The notes under the pieces: model-generated | Databases searched by the model: none | Seen by the model: the letters and a program-made list of their open reading frames with translations, nothing else | Told to the model about the DNA's origin: nothing | Made by a program: the position numbers and the translations under genes | Origin: Deltaproteobacteria bacterium | GTDB taxonomy: Bacteria > Myxococcota_A > Polyangia > Polyangiales > Polyangiaceae | Length of the DNA: 39,428 bases | Assembly: GCA_016875405.1 (NCBI GenBank) | Contig: VGRJ01000036.1 | Location: 1-39,428, forward strand | Reading direction: 5' to 3' | Shown: one piece after another, positions 8,261 through 16,278 of the stretch | Position numbering within the stretch: position 1 is the stretch's first letter | Layout of the letters: the number at the start of each line of letters is the position of its first letter

Positions 8261-9397
8261 ATGGGCAAGGTCTTTGACATCGTCATCGCGATCCTCGGGC
8301 TCGCGGTGCTCATGATCGTGCACGAGGCGGGACACTTCTTCGCCGCGCGGGCCCACGGCATGCGGGTGAACACGTTCTCGATCGGCTTCGGGCCGACGCT
8401 GTTTCGCGTCGAGCCCGAGGACGGGTATTTCTGGTTCACGACCCTCGCCGGAAAGGTGCGCCTGCGCCTCGGCAAGCACGATCCGGCGCGTCACGGCCCG
8501 ACCGTCTACCAGGCCGCGATCATCCCGTTCCTCGCGTACGTGCAGATCGCCGGGATGAACCCGTTCGAAGATCACGACCCCGAGGATCGAGGCAGCTACG
8601 CGAACGCGAGCCTCTCCGGTCGCATCGTCACGATCTTTGGCGGGCCGCTCGCCAACTACCTCTTCGCGTCGGTCTTCTTCTTCGTGAGCTATTTCTACGG
8701 CGGCCTCACGGTGTTCCCGCAGGCGAACGAGGCCGGCAGCAACACCATCGAGGTGATGCCTGGAGAGCCCGCAGAGCGCGCGGGGCTGCGCGACGGCGAC
8801 CTCGTCGTCGAGGTGGCAGGCACGCGCGTCGGGACCTGGGAAGAGCTCGCCAAGAACGTCGCGGCGCACCCGGCCGAGGAGGTCCGCGTGGTGGTGTCGC
8901 GCGACGGCGCCGAGGTGCCGGTGGTGGTCACCCCGCGACGCGACGAGCGCAACGACAAGAAGGGCATCATCGGGGTGCGACCCCGCGGTCGCCGGGAGGC
9001 GGTCACCGCGAGCCAAGCGGCGAAGCTCGCCGTGACGAGCCCGGCGGCTGTGGTGCGTAACCTGGTGGTCGGCCTCGGCGAGATGATCACCGGCAAGGCC
9101 AAGCCCGACGTGCACGGTCCGGTGACGATCATCAGCGAGGGCGCGAAGATGGTGCGCCGCTCGTTCACCGACTGGCTGCACCTGATGGGCGTCCTGTCGG
9201 CCTACCTCGGCGCCTTCAACCTGATCCCCTTCCCCGCGCTCGACGGCGGGCGGCTGATGTTCCTCGGCTACGAGCTCGCGACCCGCCGAAAGCCGAACGC
9301 CCGCGTCGAGGCCCACATCCACGTCGTGGGCCTGATGATGCTGCTCGGCCTCATGCTCTACGTGACACTGTTCAACGACCTAAAGCTCGGCCGATGA
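8261..9397 (+). CDS. rseP: RseP-type site-2 membrane metalloprotease
   Basis: This 378-aa intramembrane zinc protease cuts transmembrane anti-sigma factors and remnant signal peptides. HEAGH at residues 21-25 lies in the first membrane helix. One PDZ domain spans about residues 160-230 (VMPGEPAERAGLRDGDLVVEV). The second zinc/active-site motif NLIPFPALDGGRL (N320, D328) is in the third helix, and a final hydrophobic helix follows. E. coli RseP has two PDZ domains; a single PDZ and about 380 aa fit the shorter RIP/S2P forms. The gene starts 6 nt after ogt and ends 7 nt before the outer-membrane gene. In myxobacteria such proteases can feed ECF sigma regulation, but no sigma/anti-sigma pair is visible here. 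Confidence 0.93.
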   Translation: MGKVFDIVIAILGLAVLMIVHEAGHFFAARAHGMRVNTFSIGFGPTLFRVEPEDGYFWFTTLAGKVRLRLGKHDPARHGPTVYQAAIIPFLAYVQIAGMNPFEDHDPEDRGSYANASLSGRIVTIFGGPLANYLFASVFFFVSYFYGGLTVFPQANEAGSNTIEVMPGEPAERAGLRDGDLVVEVAGTRVGTWEELAKNVAAHPAEEVRVVVSRDGAEVPVVVTPRRDERNDKKGIIGVRPRGRREAVTASQAAKLAVTSPAAVVRNLVVGLGEMITGKAKPDVHGPVTIISEGAKMVRRSFTDWLHLMGVLSAYLGAFNLIPFPALDGGRLMFLGYELATRRKPNARVEAHIHVVGLMMLLGLMLYVTLFNDLKLGR

Positions 9398-9404
9398 CTC
9401 GCCG

Positions 9405-10349
9405 ATGGTCCGCACTCCCCTAGCCGCCCTCGCGCTGGTCGCACTCTCGCCCTTCGCGGCGCAGGGCTCCGAGCGTAGGCCTGGCATCGATGAGGAGGGG
9501 CCGCCTCCGTCGCCGGGGCTCTCGCACGCCGGCCTCGCCGTCGACGTCGATCACACCATCGCATCGGCCGCGCCGACCGATCTCGGCACGAGCTCGCCGG
9601 TCGGCTCGGAGCGCGCCTACGCCCACTCCGTACGCCTGGCGATCGAGTGGGCGGTCGCCGACCGCCGCTGGTTCCTCGGCGTCGCGAGCGAGGCGGGCGC
9701 CGCCGCCGTCCCGCCCGGCACCGAGCCGTCGAGCGGGGCGCGCGCGGCCGTGTTCGGCAACCCGGAGGTGTGGGCGCGCGCGCTGTGGACGAGCCGCGTC
9801 GGGCTGGCCGCCGGAGGCGGGCTCGGCGCCGTCCTGCCGCTGCCACGCTCGTTCGACGCCGACGAGGCCTCCGCGGTCCGCGCGATCCGCGTCGTACGAC
9901 CGTGGGCCGATCCGGCCTACCAGGACCTGGCACTGACGCTCCGCCCGTTTCTTGACATGCGTCATGTCGCGGGTCCGGTAAACCTCCAGCTGCGCCAGGG
10001 GCTCGACGTCACGGCGCGGCTCGGCGGGCTCGATGCCGGCGACAACCGGCTCGACCTCGCCGCGCGCACCAGCATTTACGCGGGCGTGCGAGTCGCGCGG
10101 CCGCTGATGCTCGGCCTCGAGCTGCACGAGGTCTACCAGCTGACCGGAGACGTCGCGACCCCGACCTGCCCGCCACCCTGCGACCGCCTGCGAGTCCAGT
10201 TCACCCTGGCGCCGAGCGTGCGCCTCGTGTTTCGCCACGTGACCCCGACGGTGAGCCTGCTCCTGCCGCTCTCGACGCCGCTCCGCGCCGACGTCGCGTC
10301 GTACGTCGCCGCGCGCATCCACCTCGGCGCGCGCGTCCCGCTGCCCTGA
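9405..10349 (+). CDS. Exported, predicted outer-membrane beta-barrel protein, unknown function
   Basis: I do not recognise a named family. The 314-aa product has a Sec signal peptide (MVRTPLAALALVALSPFAAQ), a proline-rich linker, and then alternating hydrophobic/polar strands rich in Gly, Arg and Leu (for example LRQGLDVTARL, RTSIYAGVRVARPLMLGLELHEVYQL, VRLVFRHVTPTVSLLLPL). That is the pattern of an outer-membrane beta-barrel of roughly 10-12 strands. One Cys pair, CPPPC, lies in a predicted loop near residue 260. The gene follows rseP by 7 nt and is probably the last gene of the operon. Its neighbour on the other strand ends 30 bp away. Confidence 0.75.
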   Translation: MVRTPLAALALVALSPFAAQGSERRPGIDEEGPPPSPGLSHAGLAVDVDHTIASAAPTDLGTSSPVGSERAYAHSVRLAIEWAVADRRWFLGVASEAGAAAVPPGTEPSSGARAAVFGNPEVWARALWTSRVGLAAGGGLGAVLPLPRSFDADEASAVRAIRVVRPWADPAYQDLALTLRPFLDMRHVAGPVNLQLRQGLDVTARLGGLDAGDNRLDLAARTSIYAGVRVARPLMLGLELHEVYQLTGDVATPTCPPPCDRLRVQFTLAPSVRLVFRHVTPTVSLLLPLSTPLRADVASYVAARIHLGARVPLP

Positions 10350-10379
10350 CCGTGGACCGGCCGAGTCCAGCGTCGTCGC

Positions 10380-11336
10380 TCAGCCCGTCGTCCAGCCGTG
10401 AGGGGCCGAGCGCGCGCGGAGCTCGAGCAGCGGCTCGGCGACCACGCGGCTGTCTTGCTCGACGTCGACCGCGCGCAGTGCCCGCGCGAGGATCCGCGAC
10501 ATCTGGTGGGCGCTCTCGTATCGGTCGGAGGGATCGAAGGCGAGCGCTCGCTCGATCACCTTCGCGACCTCGTCGGGCAGCTCGTGCCGAACCTCCGCGA
10601 GCGGCGGGATCTCGCCGCGCCGCGCCGCGAGGAAGATTTCGACGTCGTCCTTGCCCTCGAAGAGCTTCCGCCCCGCGAACGCTTGCCACAACACGACGCC
10701 GAGCGCGTAGAGATCCGTCTGCGGCGTCGGTTCAGGCGACAGGGTAAGCTCGGGCGCAAGGTAGCCGACCTTGCCCTTCACGATGTCGGGCGCCGTCATG
10801 CGCGCTCGGTCGCTCGCGCGGGCGAGGCCGAAATCGCTGAGTTTTACCTGACCGTTCGAGCCGACGAGGATGTTCTGGGGCGTGACGTCGCGATGGAAGA
10901 CGGGCATCGGGCGGCCGTAGGGGTCGCGGTGCTCGTGGGCGGCAGTGAGCCCGCGGAGCGCCTCGAGCCCGACCAGCGCGACGAACGTCCAGGGCACCGA
11001 GAGCCCCTGCTCGGCGAACTGCTTCAGAAGCTGCGACAGCGACAGGCCGTCGACCCACTCCATGACGAGGAGCTGCCGCGCGCCGTCCTCGACGAAGTCG
11101 TGCACCTGCACCACGTTCGGGTGCTGAAGCTGCGCCGAGACGCGCGCCTCCTCGACGAACATCGCGACGAAGGTGGCGTCGTGCACGAGGTGCTCTCGGA
11201 TCGCCTTCACGGCGACGAAGCGCTCGAAGGTGCCCGGGCCGCGCTGCACCGCGCGCCAGACCGTGGCCATACCGCCAGTGCCGGCGATGTCCACGAGCTG
11301 GTACTTGCCCGCGAGGATCGTCCCCGGACTGTCCAT
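10380..11336 (-). CDS. Cytoplasmic Ser/Thr protein kinase (Hanks type)
   Basis: This 318-aa single-domain eukaryotic-like kinase has all catalytic motifs: glycine loop GTGGMATVW at 19-27, VAVK with K44, alpha-C Glu near E63, catalytic HRD at 148-150 followed by VTPQN (N155), DFG at 168-170, and APE at 194-196. It should phosphorylate Ser/Thr of unknown substrates. No transmembrane segment, PASTA or TPR domain follows the kinase fold, and the C-terminal 50 residues look like a short tail. The HRDVTPQN form is typical of the large myxobacterial kinase family. The frame stays open upstream, but the ATG at 11336 opens MDSPGTILAGKY just before the kinase domain, and the upstream codons do not resemble coding sequence. 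The gene is divergent from leucine dehydrogenase. Confidence 0.92.
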   Translation of the reverse strand: MDSPGTILAGKYQLVDIAGTGGMATVWRAVQRGPGTFERFVAVKAIREHLVHDATFVAMFVEEARVSAQLQHPNVVQVHDFVEDGARQLLVMEWVDGLSLSQLLKQFAEQGLSVPWTFVALVGLEALRGLTAAHEHRDPYGRPMPVFHRDVTPQNILVGSNGQVKLSDFGLARASDRARMTAPDIVKGKVGYLAPELTLSPEPTPQTDLYALGVVLWQAFAGRKLFEGKDDVEIFLAARRGEIPPLAEVRHELPDEVAKVIERALAFDPSDRYESAHQMSRILARALRAVDVEQDSRVVAEPLLELRARSAPHGWTTG

Positions 11337-11441
11337 GCGACGCACGTTACCGTGTTTGGAGCGGCGCGTGTCGCCCGAGGCCGAGAGATGCGCATTTGTT
11401 CCGCCCCGGGCGCCTTCGTTTCGGTGTAAGACGCGCGCTCG

Positions 11442-12488
11442 ATGGACCTCTTCCACCTCCTTGAACAGCACGATTTCGGGGCCGTGCACCTCGGCCGCGA
11501 CGCGGCGAGCGGCATGCACTGCATCGTCGCGATCCACGACACGCGGCTCGGTCCCGCGATCGGCGGATGCCGGTTCTTGCCCTACGACGACGAGCGTGAC
11601 GCCCTCGTCGACGCGCTCCGGCTCGCGCGCGGCATGACCTACAAGGCGGCGCTCGCGGGGCTACCGCACGGCGGCGGCAAGACGGTGATGCTGCGCCCGA
11701 AGAAGCTCTTCGATCGCGCCGCGCTCTTCCGCGCGTTCGGGCGCTTCCTCGAGGGGCTCGGCGGCCGCTACTTCACCGCCGAGGACTCGGGCACCGGCGT
11801 CGAGGACATGGAGGTGCTGCGCGGCGTGACGAGGCAGGTCGTCGGCACCGGCGGCGGCTCGGGCGACCCCTCGCCGTTCACCGCGCTCGGCGTGCGCCGC
11901 GGCATCGAGGCCTGCGTCGCGGTGAAGCTCGGGCGCGACACGCTCGCGGGGCTTCACGTGGCGGTGCAGGGCGTCGGCCACGTGGGCTATCACCTGTGCA
12001 AGGAGCTGCACGCGACCGGCGCGACGCTGTCGGTCGCCGACGTCGATCCGCTCAAAGCCGAGCGGGCGCAGCGCGAGTTCGGCGCCGCGGTGGTCCCGAT
12101 CGCCGACATCTTCGACGTGCCCTGCGACGTGCTCGCGCCTTGCGCGCTCGGCTCGGCGCTGAACGACAGCACCATCCCGCGCATTCGCGGCGCGATCGTC
12201 GCAGGCGCGGCGAACAACCAGCTCGCCGAGCAGCGGCACGGCGACGACTTGCACTCGCGCGGGATCCTCTACGCGCCCGACTACGCGATCAATGCGGGCG
12301 GGCTCATCAACGTCGCGCTCGAGCTCGAGGGCTACGACGCGGGCAAGGCGCGCGTGAAGACGCTCAGGGTCTACGACACCATCCGCGAGATCGCGGAGCG
12401 CTCGCAGAGCACCTTCACCCCGACCTATCGCGTCGCGGATCTGCTGGTCGAAGAGAAGCTCGGCCGCGGGGCCTCGGAGGCGTCATGA
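11442..12488 (+). CDS. Leucine dehydrogenase (Glu/Leu/Phe/Val dehydrogenase family)
   Basis: This 348-aa NAD-dependent amino-acid dehydrogenase deaminates branched-chain amino acids, typically leucine, to 2-oxo acids and ammonia. The N-terminal domain has GGCRFLPY and the catalytic region MTYKAALAGLPHGGGK, with K68 and K80 as the expected substrate-binding and catalytic lysines. The Rossmann domain has GVGHVG at 177-182 and CALGSALN further on. About 350 aa and the GLPHGGGK signature favour leucine or phenylalanine/valine dehydrogenase over glutamate dehydrogenase. The exact substrate cannot be read from sequence. Its TGA overlaps the ATG of rph (ATGA at 12485-12488). In myxobacteria leucine dehydrogenase could feed iso-branched fatty-acid precursors. 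Confidence 0.88.
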   Translation: MDLFHLLEQHDFGAVHLGRDAASGMHCIVAIHDTRLGPAIGGCRFLPYDDERDALVDALRLARGMTYKAALAGLPHGGGKTVMLRPKKLFDRAALFRAFGRFLEGLGGRYFTAEDSGTGVEDMEVLRGVTRQVVGTGGGSGDPSPFTALGVRRGIEACVAVKLGRDTLAGLHVAVQGVGHVGYHLCKELHATGATLSVADVDPLKAERAQREFGAAVVPIADIFDVPCDVLAPCALGSALNDSTIPRIRGAIVAGAANNQLAEQRHGDDLHSRGILYAPDYAINAGGLINVALELEGYDAGKARVKTLRVYDTIREIAERSQSTFTPTYRVADLLVEEKLGRGASEAS

Positions 12489-13237
12489 AGAAGCGAGCCT
12501 CCGATCGCACCGCCGATGCGCTGCGCCCGACCGACGTCGTCACCGGCTTCCACCGACTCTCGGAGGGCTCGGCCCTCTACCGCGCCGGCGGCACGCTGGT
12601 GCTCGTGACGGCGTCGCTCGAAGACGGCGTGCCGAAGTGGATGGACGAAGACGAGGGCGGCTGGCTTACCGCCGAGTACCAGATGCACCCGCGCGCGAAC
12701 CCGAAGCGCCGCGAAGAGCGCGAGGGGCGAAACAAGCCGCCGAAGGGGCGCACGCTCGAGATCCAGCGGCTCGTGGGGCGCGCGCTGCGTTCGGCCCTGG
12801 ACCTGAAGGCGCTCGGTCCGCGCACGCTCACGATCGACTGCGACGTGCTGGAGGCCGACGGCGGCACGCGCACGGCGTCGGTGACCGCCGGCTTCATCGC
12901 GACCGCGCTCGCGCTCCACTCGCGCGGGCTCGCCCGCGTGATCCGCGATCAGGTCGCGGCGGTGAGCGTCGGCTTCGTCGACGGTGAGGTGCTGGTCGAT
13001 CTTGACTACTCGGAGGACAGCCGCGCGCGCGTCGATCTCAACGTGGTCGCGACGCTCGACGGGAGGCTCATCGAGGTGCAGGGAACCGCCGAGGGGCGCG
13101 CGATCCCGCGCCCCGAGTTCGACCGGATGCTCGACGCGGCGCTCGGAGCCATCCGCGAGCTCGGTGAGCGCCAGCGCCAAGCCCTCGAGGCCGCCGGAGC
13201 CGATCTGCGCATCTTGATGAAGAAAGCCGAGGGCTGA
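12485..13237 (+). CDS. rph: Ribonuclease PH
   Basis: This 250-aa phosphorolytic 3'-5' exoribonuclease trims tRNA 3' ends using inorganic phosphate. It shows the RNase PH core throughout: GSALYRAGGTLVLVTASLEDGVP, GWLTAEYQMHPRA, RNKPPKGRTLEIQRLVGRALR, TLTIDCDVLEADGGTRTASVTAGFIA, and DLDYSEDSRARVDLN near the catalytic aspartates, then EVQGTAEG. Length is close to the usual 240. Translation is coupled to the leucine dehydrogenase gene through ATGA, and rdgB follows after 7 nt; rph-rdgB adjacency is common in bacteria. Confidence 0.95.
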   Translation: MKKRASDRTADALRPTDVVTGFHRLSEGSALYRAGGTLVLVTASLEDGVPKWMDEDEGGWLTAEYQMHPRANPKRREEREGRNKPPKGRTLEIQRLVGRALRSALDLKALGPRTLTIDCDVLEADGGTRTASVTAGFIATALALHSRGLARVIRDQVAAVSVGFVDGEVLVDLDYSEDSRARVDLNVVATLDGRLIEVQGTAEGRAIPRPEFDRMLDAALGAIRELGERQRQALEAAGADLRILMKKAEG

Positions 13238-13244
13238 CGGTCCC

Positions 13245-13901
13245 GTGGCGCGCGTAGAGGAGCCGGTCTTCTCGCTCGTCGTCGCGACGGGCAACCGAGG
13301 CAAGCTCGGCGAGCTCCGCGCGCTCCTCGCCGACCTCCCCATCGAGGTGCTCGGCGTCGCCGAGGTGGTGACGCCGCCACACGTCGTCGAAGACGCCGAC
13401 ACCTTCGCAGGAAACGCTCGCAAGAAGGCGCGCGCGGTCGCGGCGGCGTGCCGCGCGGTGACCCTAGCCGACGACTCGGGGCTCGAGGTCGACGCGCTCG
13501 GAGGACGCCCCGGAGTGCGGTCGGCGCGCTACGCGCGCGAGGGCGCGACCGACGCGGAGAACAACGCGAAGCTCCTCGTCGAGCTCGAGGGCGTCCCGGG
13601 GGAGCGACGTACGGCGCGCTTCCGGTGCGCGCTCGTGCTCGTCGACCCGTGGAGCAAGGACGGGGTGACGGGCGAGGTCGTCGTCGAAGGCGCCCTCGAG
13701 GGGCGCATCGCCACCGCGGCGCGCGGCACGAGCGGCTTCGGCTACGACCCGCTGTTCCTCGTCGGCGACCGTGGCCGGACGCTCGCGGAGCTCTCCGAGG
13801 ACGAAAAGAACGCGTGCAGCCACCGGGGACAGGCGCTGTCACGGCTCTACCCCGTCCTCGCAGGCCTCGCCTCCGCACGCGCGCGGGCGTCCCGGCGCTG
13901 A
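13245..13901 (+). CDS. rdgB: XTP/dITP diphosphatase (non-canonical purine NTP pyrophosphatase)
   Basis: This 218-aa RdgB/HAM1 family enzyme hydrolyses dITP, XTP and ITP to monophosphates, keeping deaminated purines out of nucleic acids. It opens with the family motif VVATGNRGKLGEL, followed by TFAGNARKKA, the catalytic ADDSGLEVDALGGRPGVRSARYA, GFGYDPLF, and the terminal SHRGQAL. The start is GTG at 13245, 7 nt after the rph stop. The final 20 residues are an Ala/Arg-rich tail. Confidence 0.95.
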   Translation: MARVEEPVFSLVVATGNRGKLGELRALLADLPIEVLGVAEVVTPPHVVEDADTFAGNARKKARAVAAACRAVTLADDSGLEVDALGGRPGVRSARYAREGATDAENNAKLLVELEGVPGERRTARFRCALVLVDPWSKDGVTGEVVVEGALEGRIATAARGTSGFGYDPLFLVGDRGRTLAELSEDEKNACSHRGQALSRLYPVLAGLASARARASRR

Positions 13902-13928
13902 GGCGCGCGCCCGGGCGAAGGCGGCGGT

Positions 13929-14321
13929 TTGACCGGCCGGGGGATCGCGGGTAAGCGACCGCGCGTGAGGCTCGACCGGAAGTCGCTCCGCGCCGCCAGT
14001 TACTCGACCGTCGGCCTCGAGCTCGCCCTGTCGGTCCTGGTCGGGATGCTCGGAGGACGCTGGCTCGACGGTCGCTTCGCGACCGATCCCGTGCTCACCT
14101 TCGTCGGACTCGTCTTCGGCTGCGCCGCCGGCTTCCGCTTCGTCTACCGCGCCGCAACCCGGATGCGAAAGGACGCGGACGCCGAGCCGTTCCCCAGCGC
14201 CGACGTCGGCCGCCCGGCCCGCTTTGCGATGGGCGAGCGGCATGCGGCGGGCCGAGCCCGACGCGCCGCCCGGGACGACCATCCGCCTCGTACGAAGCCA
14301 CCGGCGAAGGGGGCTTCGTGA
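13929..14321 (+). CDS. AtpZ/AtpQ-like small membrane protein of the ATP synthase locus
   Basis: This 130-aa protein has two adjacent membrane helices (YSTVGLELALSVLVGMLGGRWLDGRF and VLTFVGLVFGCAAGFRFVYRAA) typical of the PF09527 AtpZ/ATPase gene-1 family, which sits at the head of atp operons and has been linked to cation transport or F0 assembly. The C-terminal 45 residues are charged and poorly conserved. The start is uncertain: the open frame offers TTG at 13929 or GTG at 13965 (MRLDRKSLRAASYS); the second gives a more typical length. Its stop overlaps the GTG of atpI (GTGA). Placement before atpI-atpB-atpE supports the assignment. Confidence 0.75.
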   Translation: MTGRGIAGKRPRVRLDRKSLRAASYSTVGLELALSVLVGMLGGRWLDGRFATDPVLTFVGLVFGCAAGFRFVYRAATRMRKDADAEPFPSADVGRPARFAMGERHAAGRARRAARDDHPPRTKPPAKGAS

Positions 14322-14725
14322 GCGTCACCCCCGAGCCTGCCCCGCGCCCCTTCGACGCGCCGATCGTCACCTCGCTCGTCGCGGTCGGCGCGATCGCCGT
14401 CGTCTTCGCGATTGCCGCGCTCGTCCTAGGCGGCCCCGAGTCCGGGCTCGGCGTGGCCGTCGGCGGACTCGTTGCGACCCTGAATTTCTGGCTCTTCGCG
14501 CACATCGGACGCGGCGTGCTGTCAGGCGGCAAGCGGTCGCGCGCCTGGGCCCTCGTCGCGGTGGCAAAGTTCCTCCTCTTGTTCGGCGGGGCCTGGCTGC
14601 TGCTCCGAGCGGGCCTGACAGCCCCCCTCACGCTCGCCCTCGGCTACGGCGCGATGCCGCTCGGCATCACCGTCGGGATGTTCGTGCGAGGCGGCCACGA
14701 GGAGTCACCGCCGCCACCCCCCTGA
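14318..14725 (+). CDS. atpI: ATP synthase subunit I-like protein (AtpI)
   Basis: This 135-aa, four-helix membrane protein fits the AtpI/UncI family (PF03899). Helices are visible at about residues 16-39, 44-62 (with VGGLVATLNFWLFAHIGRGVL), 77-98 and 103-122. AtpI assists c-ring assembly and is dispensable in many bacteria. The GTG start overlaps the AtpZ-like stop, so the two are probably translationally coupled. The C-terminus ends in six prolines. Sequence similarity is weak; identity rests mainly on topology and position. Confidence 0.7.
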   Translation: MSVTPEPAPRPFDAPIVTSLVAVGAIAVVFAIAALVLGGPESGLGVAVGGLVATLNFWLFAHIGRGVLSGGKRSRAWALVAVAKFLLLFGGAWLLLRAGLTAPLTLALGYGAMPLGITVGMFVRGGHEESPPPPP

Positions 14726-14848
14726 GCCGGCGCGTACGGCGTCGGGGCGCTCCGCGCGGTCCATTGTTGCTGGCCTTCCCTGCCGGAACTTGGTAGGAGG
14801 CTCGCGGAATCTCTGAGCCGGGGCCACCGGCTCTCGCGGACGACGCCG
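14726..14848 (+). promoter_or_regulatory. Structured leader before atpB with distant SD-like sequence
   Basis: This 123-nt leader contains a perfect AGGAGG at 14795-14800 with no ATG, GTG or TTG within the usual downstream window. It also holds a 7-bp hairpin, GAGCCGG (14815-14821) and CCGGCTC (14827-14833), and only weak SD-like bases right before the atpB ATG at 14849. The AGGAGG is 48 nt from that ATG. Whether it acts as a ribosome standby site or is coincidental cannot be told from sequence. Confidence 0.3.
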
Positions 14849-15631
14849 ATGCCCGAGCACATCTCGCTGCTGCACTACCTCCTCTACCGCTTCGAGCTCC
14901 TGCGCGAGAGCGCGCACGGGACGAGCTTCGGCGGCCACCACCTCGGCTACAAGGACTACGAGCCGCTCGCGATGGCGATCGTGCTGATGGCGATGATCGT
15001 CTACCTCGCGAGCGAGGTCCGTGCGCTGGTGAAGCGGACGCAGGACGCGATCGAGCCCGAGCAGGAGCTGACGCTCCGCACCTTCTTCGAGGTGTTCTTC
15101 GAGACGTTCTACGGCATGGCCAAGGAGGTCATGGGTCCGAAGAACGCGAAGCGCTACTTCCCGCTCATCGGCTCGTGCGCCATCTTCATCTTCACCTCGA
15201 ACGCCATCGGGCTCATTCCCGGCATGAGCCCGCCGACGTCGAACTTGAACGTCACCTTCGGCTGCGGCCTGCTCGTCTTCCTCGCCTTCAACTACTGGGG
15301 CTTGAAGGAGAACGGCATGGACTACGTGAAGCACATGGCCGGCTGGGGCATGTTCGATAGCTTCCTGCCGAACCTGTTGCTGGCGCTCCTGATGTTCCCG
15401 ATCGAGGTGATCTCGACCTGCGTCCGGCCGCTGACGCTGGCCATCCGCCTCATGCTGAACATCGCGGTCGACCACCTCCTCGTCAGCATCTTCATGGGGC
15501 TCTTCGCGGTCCTCCTGCCGCTGCCGCTGATGCTCCTCGGCATCATCGTCATCGTCGTGCAGACGATGGTGTTCTGCCTTCTCTCGTCGATCTACATCGG
15601 CCTCGCGACCGCGCACGCGGAGCACCACTGA
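14849..15631 (+). CDS. atpB: F0F1 ATP synthase subunit a
   Basis: This 260-aa F0 stator subunit forms the ion half-channels against the c-ring. The essential arginine is R200 in RPLTLAIRLMLN, which aligns with E. coli R210 in the LRLFGN block. Also recognisable are SNAIGLIPGMSPPTSNLNVT (the conserved IPG and N/T motif of helix 3) and five to six hydrophobic helices. The N-terminal region, with HISLLHYLLYRF and a polar His-rich loop, fits the periplasmic N-terminus of this family. It is followed by atpE after 197 bp. The b, delta and F1 genes are not here. Confidence 0.95.
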   Translation: MPEHISLLHYLLYRFELLRESAHGTSFGGHHLGYKDYEPLAMAIVLMAMIVYLASEVRALVKRTQDAIEPEQELTLRTFFEVFFETFYGMAKEVMGPKNAKRYFPLIGSCAIFIFTSNAIGLIPGMSPPTSNLNVTFGCGLLVFLAFNYWGLKENGMDYVKHMAGWGMFDSFLPNLLLALLMFPIEVISTCVRPLTLAIRLMLNIAVDHLLVSIFMGLFAVLLPLPLMLLGIIVIVVQTMVFCLLSSIYIGLATAHAEHH

Positions 15632-15814
15632 GTTCAGGAAGGCGACTTCCCCCGGCGCAAGCCAAGACCTCCAACCGAACGACCCCTCGCCGCCGCCTCC
15701 CGACCCCTCCTCCCTCCGGAGTCGTCGGGAAAGCAACGAGGGACTAGGCAACGAACCAAAGACGGATTACAGGGTGCGCCAAGATTCGCGGGCCCACCCC
15801 CAAGCTAGAAATTG

Positions 15815-15820
15815 AAGGAG
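15815..15820 (+). promoter_or_regulatory. Strong ribosome binding site of atpE
   Basis: AAGGAG lies 8 nt before the atpE ATG. It is the best SD in the atp cluster and follows a 197-bp spacer without any ORF. This fits the need for many more copies of subunit c than of subunit a. I see no confident promoter in the spacer. Confidence 0.6.
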
Positions 15821-15828
15821 CCGATTCG

Positions 15829-16179
15829 ATGACTTTGAAGAAGAAGGTGTCGCTCTTTGCGGCGATTGTCACTGGCCTCGTTCTGTCGCCGGCGCTTGCC
15901 ATGGCGCAGCAGGCGGCCGCTGCGGCGCCGTCGAACAAGTTCGACGCGAACTCCTGGCTCGGCGTGGCTGCGGCCTTCGCCATCGCCGCGGCTGCCATCG
16001 GCGGCACCACGGCACAGGGCCGTGCGACCTCGGCGGCGCTCGAGGGCATCGCTCGTCAGCCGAGCGCCGCGGGCCGCATCCAGACCCCGATGATCCTCGG
16101 CCTTGCGCTCATCGAGTCGCTCGTGCTGTTCGCGTTCGTCGTGGCGTTCCTCCTCCAGGCGAAGATCGTCAACAATTGA
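15829..16179 (+). CDS. atpE: F0F1 ATP synthase subunit c with N-terminal signal peptide
   Basis: This 116-aa proteolipid forms the rotor ring. Residues 1-26 ([26 protein letters not shown]) look like a cleavable signal peptide, with cleavage likely after AMA, leaving a mature protein of about 90 aa. The first helix ends in [17 protein letters not shown], the conserved polar loop. The ion-binding carboxylate is E96 in [10 protein letters not shown]. Gln63 and Ser97 align with Q32 and S66 of the Na+-binding site of Ilyobacter tartaricus c, but the neighbouring Thr67 and Tyr70 equivalents are Leu98 and Phe101. Coupling to Na+ is therefore possible but not proven. Transcription probably ends at the terminator at 16263-16311. 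Confidence 0.95.
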   Translation: MTLKKKVSLFAAIVTGLVLSPALAMAQQAAAAAPSNKFDANSWLGVAAAFAIAAAAIGGTTAQGRATSAALEGIARQPSAAGRIQTPMILGLALIESLVLFAFVVAFLLQAKIVNN

Positions 16180-16245
16180 GCTCGCTCGCTCCGGACCTCG
16201 CCTCTCGGGCGGGTCTCGCGAGCGTCCATGAGCAAAGCTCAGCCT

Positions 16246-16278
16246 ATCGAGCCACGCTCAGTCCATCGAGCCACGCTC
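16246..16278 (+). repeat. 14-bp direct repeat overlapping the atpE terminator arm
   Basis: ATCGAGCCACGCTC occurs at 16246-16259 and again at 16265-16278, a 19-bp period. The second copy supplies most of the left arm of the terminator; the first copy can pair with the same right arm (CGTGGCTCGAT), so two mutually exclusive hairpins are possible. Only the shorter-loop form sits directly before the T-tract. Confidence 0.7.

Noticed and set aside
11396-11430. TTGTTC ... TGTAAG promoter before leucine dehydrogenase
   Set aside because: The spacer is 23 nt, outside the sigma-70 range, and the -10 match is poor.
11337-11537. 67-residue N-terminal extension of the kinase
   Set aside because: It overlaps the leucine dehydrogenase start region and lacks coding character; the kinase domain opens directly after the ATG at 11336.
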